A stretch of 64,000 nucleotides of DNA from Sulfurovum sp. NBC37-1 (GTDB taxonomy: Bacteria > Campylobacterota > Campylobacteria > Campylobacterales > Sulfurovaceae), in contig NC_009663.1 of NCBI RefSeq assembly GCF_000010345.1, positions 1,364,001-1,428,000 of the forward strand. The letters are read 5' to 3'. The notes under the pieces are model-generated. The model did no database searches. It was not told the origin of the DNA and worked only from the letters and a program-made list of their open reading frames with translations. The translations under genes and the position numbers were made by a program. Shown piece after piece: positions 59,149 through 64,000 of this stretch. How positions within the stretch are numbered: the stretch's first letter is position 1; each line of letters starts with the position of its first letter.

Positions 59149-61443
59149 TTAACTCAGAAACCTTTCTCTAAATTCCGCCTCAGGAAGAGGTGGGCTGATG
59201 ACGTATCCCTGATAACTTACTGTGTCATCGATCTCTCTGATGAGGTTCTTTTGATAGATATCCTCGATCCCTTCTATGACCACATTATAGTTGAACTGTT
59301 TCCCGATACTGATCATGGTACGCATCAATGTGATACTCTCCTCATCACTGACAAGGTCAAACATAAACTCCCTGTCGATCTTCAAGACGGAGAAAGAGAG
59401 CTTTTTCAAATAGGAGAGTGACGAATACCCTGTGCCAAAATCATCAATGGCACATTTGATACCGTTTTTCTGCAACTCCTGTATCACATCCTGTGTTATT
59501 TCAAAATTATCGATCAGGGAAGTTTCTGTGATCTCTATTTTGATATCGGAACTGTTGACCCCGTATTCATCAAGTTTTCCCAGAAAAGTCCGTGCAAAAT
59601 TATTTTTCAGCAACTGCTTTGCATTGAGGTTAATGGAAACATATTTTACTTTCCACTTTCCTGTTTCTTTCCACTCTTTTATCTGTCTGCATACCGTATC
59701 GAGAACCCACCAGCCCACCTCTACTATGATACCAGACTCAATGGCCACAGGAATGAAGTCTTCAGGCAGGACAAGGCCCTGTTCAGGGTGCTGCCAGCGG
59801 ATCAGTGCTTCAGCCGCACGTAACGAATCATCTTTTATATTGACAATTGGCTGATAGTAGAGTTCCAGTTCATTGTCACGCAGTGCAGAGATAAGTTCAT
59901 GCTGCAGATTAAAGATTTTTTTACGTTCAGCATCCAATGCCTTGTTATAATAAGAAATATACTCATGTCCATGTTTTTTTGCCTGGTACATGGAAACATC
60001 CGCATGCCTCACGATCTCTTCTATATTATTGAAATTCGGTTCGATGATAACCACACCTATACTGGTTTTTACATGCAGGAGGACATCGTCTATCACGAAA
60101 GGTTCATCGAAACTTTTCTGTATTTTTGCTATACACTCTTCAGCCTTTTCTTTTGTTTTTTGCAACTCCTTATCTATGAAAGGTGCAACGATAATGAATT
60201 CATCACCTCCCATTCTGGTGAGGTTGTTATGTTCATCCACAAGCAGTTTCAGGCGTTCGGAAACCGCTATGAGAAGTTTGTCTCCGAAAGAATGGCCCAG
60301 GGAGTCATTGATGTATTTGAACTGGTTGAGATCCATATAGAAAAGGATGGAATAGTATGTCTGATGCTCTTGTCTTGAGATCATCTTTTCCATGAATGAT
60401 ATAAATCCTCTTCGGTTGTTCAGTGATGTCAGAGAATCATGCGTTGCATAATATTGCAGCTCTTTCAGCGCATTATGCTCTTTTGTCTTATCCTCTATCA
60501 GGGTAATACCTCCCACTACATTGTATTCCCTATTGTAAAGAGGTGCACATTTGGCTTCAACCCAGTAGTCAATCTTTTTTATGGAGCGGTAGGGACCAAC
60601 ATAGGTCTGTGTCCCCTCTGTAAGTGCTTTCTTCGAAGGTTCCACGGGACTGCTGTCTGGAAGTTGGCTTAGGCTGATACCTACGATCTCCTCTTTTTTC
60701 AGTCTGAAAAGATCAAGAGATGTCTGATTGCAGTCTGTAATGACAAGATCATTATTGTACGTGAATATACCTATGGGAGCCTGTTCGAAAATGAGTGATA
60801 GCATTTCCTGCTTACTCTGGAGCTCAGACTGCACCCTTGCGATCTCTTCATTCTTTCTCTCCATCAGAAGATTGATGTCATGGTCACTGAACACGACACT
60901 GACCAATGTAATGAAATAGAGTATCAGCAGCAACCCGATAATGATTGAATTCCATGTCTGCAGCAGCAGCATTTCTACGGCAACAGGCACGAGCAGTATC
61001 GTAACATGGATAATGGCCATACGGTAGTCCGAAGAGAGAGACAGGACCGCCCCTCCGCTGATACCAATAAGGATCATAAATACAAAAAGCTGATGGTACT
61101 CACTGAGCTGGGGTATGGTGATCAGAGCCAAAAGCATCAGCAAAAGAGCTGTTGACCAAGCCTTGACAGCAACCAGTTTATGCCAATGCACCACAGAATG
61201 TTTTTTTGGGTTTTTTCTGTACTGATATCCATCATACAAGCGAGATACTGAGAGAGAAAGGATCACGGCATACCACAGATACATTATCTTTCCCATGAAC
61301 GGGAGCAGCATAAAAAAGAGGATTGTTTCAAGTATGACAAGAGCGATTAGTGTCCCTTGCATGGAGGAAAAAAGATTCTGAAGTACCTCAGGCTTGATTT
61401 CCCTGTACGTTTTAAAATACAATAGTTTCTTTATAAAATTCAT
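59149..61443 (-). CDS. Membrane PAS-GGDEF-EAL cyclic-di-GMP protein
   Basis: 764 residues. N-terminal block of about six transmembrane helices (to about residue 190), a short coiled coil (ERKNEEIARVQSELQSKQEML), a PAS domain (about 215-325), GGDEF (about 340-500, RMGGDEFIIV active half-site) and EAL (about 515-760: AAEALIRWQHPEQG, SINLNAKQL, KIEITETSL, CAIDDFGTGYSSLSYLKKL, VIEGIED). Both catalytic signatures look intact; upstream of GGDEF there is no RxxD inhibitory site. A dual-function enzyme that may make and break c-di-GMP. Followed by dinB on the same strand. Confidence 0.92.
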   Translation of the reverse strand: MNFIKKLLYFKTYREIKPEVLQNLFSSMQGTLIALVILETILFFMLLPFMGKIMYLWYAVILSLSVSRLYDGYQYRKNPKKHSVVHWHKLVAVKAWSTALLLMLLALITIPQLSEYHQLFVFMILIGISGGAVLSLSSDYRMAIIHVTILLVPVAVEMLLLQTWNSIIIGLLLILYFITLVSVVFSDHDINLLMERKNEEIARVQSELQSKQEMLSLIFEQAPIGIFTYNNDLVITDCNQTSLDLFRLKKEEIVGISLSQLPDSSPVEPSKKALTEGTQTYVGPYRSIKKIDYWVEAKCAPLYNREYNVVGGITLIEDKTKEHNALKELQYYATHDSLTSLNNRRGFISFMEKMISRQEHQTYYSILFYMDLNQFKYINDSLGHSFGDKLLIAVSERLKLLVDEHNNLTRMGGDEFIIVAPFIDKELQKTKEKAEECIAKIQKSFDEPFVIDDVLLHVKTSIGVVIIEPNFNNIEEIVRHADVSMYQAKKHGHEYISYYNKALDAERKKIFNLQHELISALRDNELELYYQPIVNIKDDSLRAAEALIRWQHPEQGLVLPEDFIPVAIESGIIVEVGWWVLDTVCRQIKEWKETGKWKVKYVSINLNAKQLLKNNFARTFLGKLDEYGVNSSDIKIEITETSLIDNFEITQDVIQELQKNGIKCAIDDFGTGYSSLSYLKKLSFSVLKIDREFMFDLVSDEESITLMRTMISIGKQFNYNVVIEGIEDIYQKNLIREIDDTVSYQGYVISPPLPEAEFRERFLS

Positions 61444-61454
61444 GTCATATTATA

Positions 61455-62723
61455 CTATAACTCATCTGCTGTTTTGACTATATCGAGTCCAAATTGCTCT
61501 CTAAGGGAATGGATGTGACAAGTGAGTGCATGGGCGGAGATATCATCGTTCAGGTCAAGCAAAGAAAGTGTTCTGGCATGATGCATGGTGAAGTTTGATA
61601 CATTTAGCGTCAGTTTCACTGCACCCTTGCCCGGTAACATCACCTCTTCAAACATGGTGGAAAGTTCACTCTTGAAGAGCTGTTCACTGAAAAGCCTGTT
61701 GACCGTTTCACTCTTCTTGGCCCTGATGCCATACTCATAGTTTACCTTGAGGTAGAACGTGGTCGGGTTCACTTCGATCGCCATGACCATGTAGGTAATA
61801 TGCCTGGCCATGATCATGATCCGCCTTTTGACCTCATGAGGGTCATAGAGCGGGTCGAAGGTTCTGCTGATCCCGATGGACTTTCTCTCCCCCCTGCTTT
61901 CAATACCTTCATTGCAGGTACCTGTGACCCTGTGGTAGAGTTGTATGCCTGGCTTTTTCCAGGAGTAAAAGAGCGATTTGTTCCGTTTCACATCTCCCAG
62001 TGTTTTGATATATCGGTCTTCCAGGCGTTTCTGGAACCCTCTTCCTATACCTGGAAATGCTTTAATGGGCATATCTTCGATGTAGGCATCGATATCTTTT
62101 ACTTCATAGACTCCGAAAGGCTTGGCCGATTCTGTAGCGAGCTTCGCGATCCATTTGGCTTTGGATATCCCGATGGATACCGGGATATCGAACCGTTCGA
62201 TCATTTTGGCTTTCAGCTCCTGGGCAAAGGCGTATACGTTTTCATCTTCTATCCAGCCGCTGACATCGGCAAAGAACTCATCGATACTGAACTGCTCCAC
62301 CTTGGGCATCTCTTTCATCATAAAGGCATGTATTTGATGAGAAAACCTGTGATAGCGCGGATAGTTGGAAGGGACCACCACCATTTGGGGACACAGCTGC
62401 AACGCCTGTGCAATGGGCATCGCCGTCTTGACCCCATACGCCCGTGCCTCGTAACTGGCCGTAGTGATGATACCGCGTATCTTCTCTTTCCCCTCTACCC
62501 TGTCTACGAAATAGGAGTCGAATGTCTTTTCCCTGTCACTGTAAAATACCGGTGTCACAAAGGCACCGCTGTTATCGTTCATCAGTCTGATATTGGTACG
62601 TTTACGGTTGAATATCTCCAGATTGCTTCGGCTGCCCACAGCCATGGGTATGCCTTTGAGAGAGGAGTCTACCGTCCGTTCAGCTGAAGCAAAAAAACTA
62701 TCGATATCGATATGCAGGAACAT
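61455..62723 (-). CDS. dinB: Y-family DNA polymerase (DinB/UmuC-type)
   Basis: 422 residues. Opening MFLHIDIDSFFASAERTVDSSLKGIPMAVG contains the catalytic-metal Asp of HIDIDSFFAS; the second site is FSIDEFFADVSG (usually SIDEAFLDV in DinB). GVKTAMPIAQALQLCPQMVVVPSNYPRYH, SIGISKAKWIAKLATESAKPFGVYEV and AFPGIGRGFQKRLEDRYIKTLGDV are further family blocks. Translesion polymerase, no proofreading; the little-finger domain follows from about residue 300. No beta-clamp peptide can be assigned firmly. No LexA box is seen nearby. It lies between two c-di-GMP genes on the same strand. Confidence 0.92.
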   Translation of the reverse strand: MFLHIDIDSFFASAERTVDSSLKGIPMAVGSRSNLEIFNRKRTNIRLMNDNSGAFVTPVFYSDREKTFDSYFVDRVEGKEKIRGIITTASYEARAYGVKTAMPIAQALQLCPQMVVVPSNYPRYHRFSHQIHAFMMKEMPKVEQFSIDEFFADVSGWIEDENVYAFAQELKAKMIERFDIPVSIGISKAKWIAKLATESAKPFGVYEVKDIDAYIEDMPIKAFPGIGRGFQKRLEDRYIKTLGDVKRNKSLFYSWKKPGIQLYHRVTGTCNEGIESRGERKSIGISRTFDPLYDPHEVKRRIMIMARHITYMVMAIEVNPTTFYLKVNYEYGIRAKKSETVNRLFSEQLFKSELSTMFEEVMLPGKGAVKLTLNVSNFTMHHARTLSLLDLNDDISAHALTCHIHSLREQFGLDIVKTADEL

Positions 62724-62794
62724 AGATCTTCTTTTTTATTACTATAGCCAAAGAAAGAAGCAGAGAAAGAAAAATATGGCATATTGCCATTTTT

Positions 62795-64000
62795 TTATAA
62801 AGGAGTTCGGGATGCACACTGTCTTTTTTGCAGAAAATGCTTCATCTGTTCTGATGCAATAGGTCTGCTGTAGTAATACCCCTGTATCTTGGTACAGCCG
62901 TTCTCGACCAGAAAATCTTTCTGATCATCTGTTTCAACCCCTTCGGCAATGACATCAAGTTTTAGGCTGTTAGCCAGTGCAATGATCGCCTTGACAATAG
63001 CTACATCTTCTTCATTCGGAATAAATTCTATGAAAGACTTGTCGATCTTCAAACGGTTGATAGGCAGACGCTTAAGAAGGGAGAGCGATGAGTATCCTGT
63101 ACCGAAATCATCTATCGATATACCTATACCCATGACACTGAGTTCCTTAAGTCTCTCGATAGTCTCCGTATGGTTTTTCATCACTTGCCCTTCAGGGATC
63201 TCCAACTCCAGCCATTTGGGCTTGAAATCAAAATCATCAAGACATGCTGCAATCTCTTCCATAAAATTATGTCCTTCAAGCTGTTTGATGGAAATGTTCA
63301 ATGCGAGTACATCAGAGACCAATCCCTCCTGATGCCAGGTCGATACCTGCTTCATAGCTGTTCTCATAACCCATTTGTCAATGTCGACGATCAAACCTGT
63401 ATCTTCAGCCAAAGAAATGAATGCTTCAGGATGGAGCAGACCTCTTGTGGGGTGCTGCCATCTAACCAAGGCTTCAACACCGATAATGCACTCTGCCCTC
63501 GCATCAATCTGAGGCTGGTAATGGACACACAGTTCCTCTTTCTCTATTGCTTCCTTTAGACTTGTCTTCATCGCTATACGTTCAAGCGCGTATTCTGTCA
63601 TCTCGGGTGCATAAAACTCGAAGGTATTACGGCCATTCTCCTTGGCTTTATACATGGCTGTATCAGCATATTTCAGCAGACTCTCTGTATCCATGGCATC
63701 CTGCGGATAGAGACTGATACCGATACTCCCTGAAATATACAATGTATATTCGTCAATGTACATAGGCTTTTGCAGGACTAAGAGGATCTTCTCGGCCAAA
63801 ACAGAAGCATCTTCAGGATGCCCCAGATCTTCCATGATCACTGTAAATTCGTCACCACTCAAACGCGCGAGTGTGTCCTCCTGCCGAATGGTCTCTTTTA
63901 TGCGTTTTGCCGTAACTCTGAGAACCCTGTCGCCGATACTGTGTCCCAAAGAATCATTGATATGCTTGAATTTATCCAGGTCAATGAAGAAAAGTGCAAA
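62795..64000 (-). CDS. GGDEF-EAL protein, C-terminal part (gene continues beyond window)
   Basis: The open frame runs to the window end, reading FALFFIDLDKFKHINDSLGHSIGD at the edge, so the N-terminus lies outside. GGDEF is present as ARLSGDEFTVIM; the RQED upstream (RxxD inhibitory site) is in the expected place five residues before SGDEF. EAL follows (GVEALVRWQHPTRG, LNISIKQL, LEIPEGQVM, SIDDFGTGYSSLSLLKRL, VIAEGVETDD, QGYYYSRPI). Domain order is GGDEF then EAL. Ser for the first Gly of GGDEF is common in active enzymes. Probably a bifunctional or EAL-dominant c-di-GMP enzyme. Confidence 0.9.
   Translation of the reverse strand, partial: FALFFIDLDKFKHINDSLGHSIGDRVLRVTAKRIKETIRQEDTLARLSGDEFTVIMEDLGHPEDASVLAEKILLVLQKPMYIDEYTLYISGSIGISLYPQDAMDTESLLKYADTAMYKAKENGRNTFEFYAPEMTEYALERIAMKTSLKEAIEKEELCVHYQPQIDARAECIIGVEALVRWQHPTRGLLHPEAFISLAEDTGLIVDIDKWVMRTAMKQVSTWHQEGLVSDVLALNISIKQLEGHNFMEEIAACLDDFDFKPKWLELEIPEGQVMKNHTETIERLKELSVMGIGISIDDFGTGYSSLSLLKRLPINRLKIDKSFIEFIPNEEDVAIVKAIIALANSLKLDVIAEGVETDDQKDFLVENGCTKIQGYYYSRPIASEQMKHFLQKRQCASRTPL

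Overview
The window looks like chromosome from a Campylobacterota (Epsilonproteobacteria) sulfur-oxidising chemolithotroph of the Sulfurovum/Sulfurimonas kind. This rests on three things. The gene order rlmH / DksA-like / two-TM membrane protein / dihydrouridine synthase is one I recall from Campylobacter. The window carries three exported flavoproteins of the sulfide:quinone reductase and flavocytochrome-c families. Polyamine genes are of the arginine decarboxylase plus carboxynorspermidine dehydrogenase type, and several promoters show a strong TATAAT without a clear -35 box. Species assignment is inference. There is no rRNA, prophage, CRISPR array or intact transposase.

Layout. 1-7.5 kb: tRNA/rRNA modification genes, an Aat-like aminoacyltransferase, a FAH-family hydrolase, a TRIC channel, a thioredoxin-like protein, cutA and a frameshifted low-molecular-weight phosphatase. 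7.5-16.3 kb: two tandem Tat-exported SQR paralogues and a FccB-like flavoprotein, enclosing a small membrane protein, the pqiAABC-type MCE lipid-transport operon and a MITE-like palindrome. 16.4-23.7 kb: a thioesterase, then a + strand run of AI-2E-type permease, TLGYGD potassium channel, FUSC pump, NodT-type outer-membrane lipoprotein, AaeX-like and AaeA-like proteins, which together make a complete envelope-spanning efflux set. 23.7-32.7 kb: a lipoprotein, ClsC-like phospholipase D, DUF481 protein, L,D-transpeptidase, acnB and ftsK. 32.9-33.2 kb: three tRNAs. 33.2-36.6 kb: a structured intergenic region, ubiX, coaD (start codon inside a perfect hairpin), tmk and hisS. 36.8-40.2 kb: an mlaEFD-lipoprotein operon, the second MCE system of the window. 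40.2-49.8 kb: speA-cysE, aspartate aminotransferase, patatin phospholipase, DedA, AEC transporter, a YefM/ParE-type toxin-antitoxin pair and carboxynorspermidine dehydrogenase. 50-53.7 kb: ElyC-like, DUF2461, pgeF, rodA and a tRNA with anticodon CAT. 53.8-55.7 kb: a radical SAM/SPASM enzyme overlapping an exported cysteine-containing protein. 55.9-64 kb: valS, a Sel1-repeat protein, two GGDEF-EAL proteins (one running off the window) and dinB.

Together these serve periplasmic sulfide oxidation, envelope lipid and wall maintenance (Pqi, Mla, ClsC, DedA, patatin, RodA, L,D-transpeptidase, ElyC, PgeF), solute efflux, spermidine synthesis and c-di-GMP signalling. The least expected signals are non-coding or local: several long palindromes at gene ends, a hairpin that pairs the coaD ribosome-binding site with its start codon, operator-like palindromes upstream of the sulfide flavoprotein genes, and the radical SAM/exported-protein pair.
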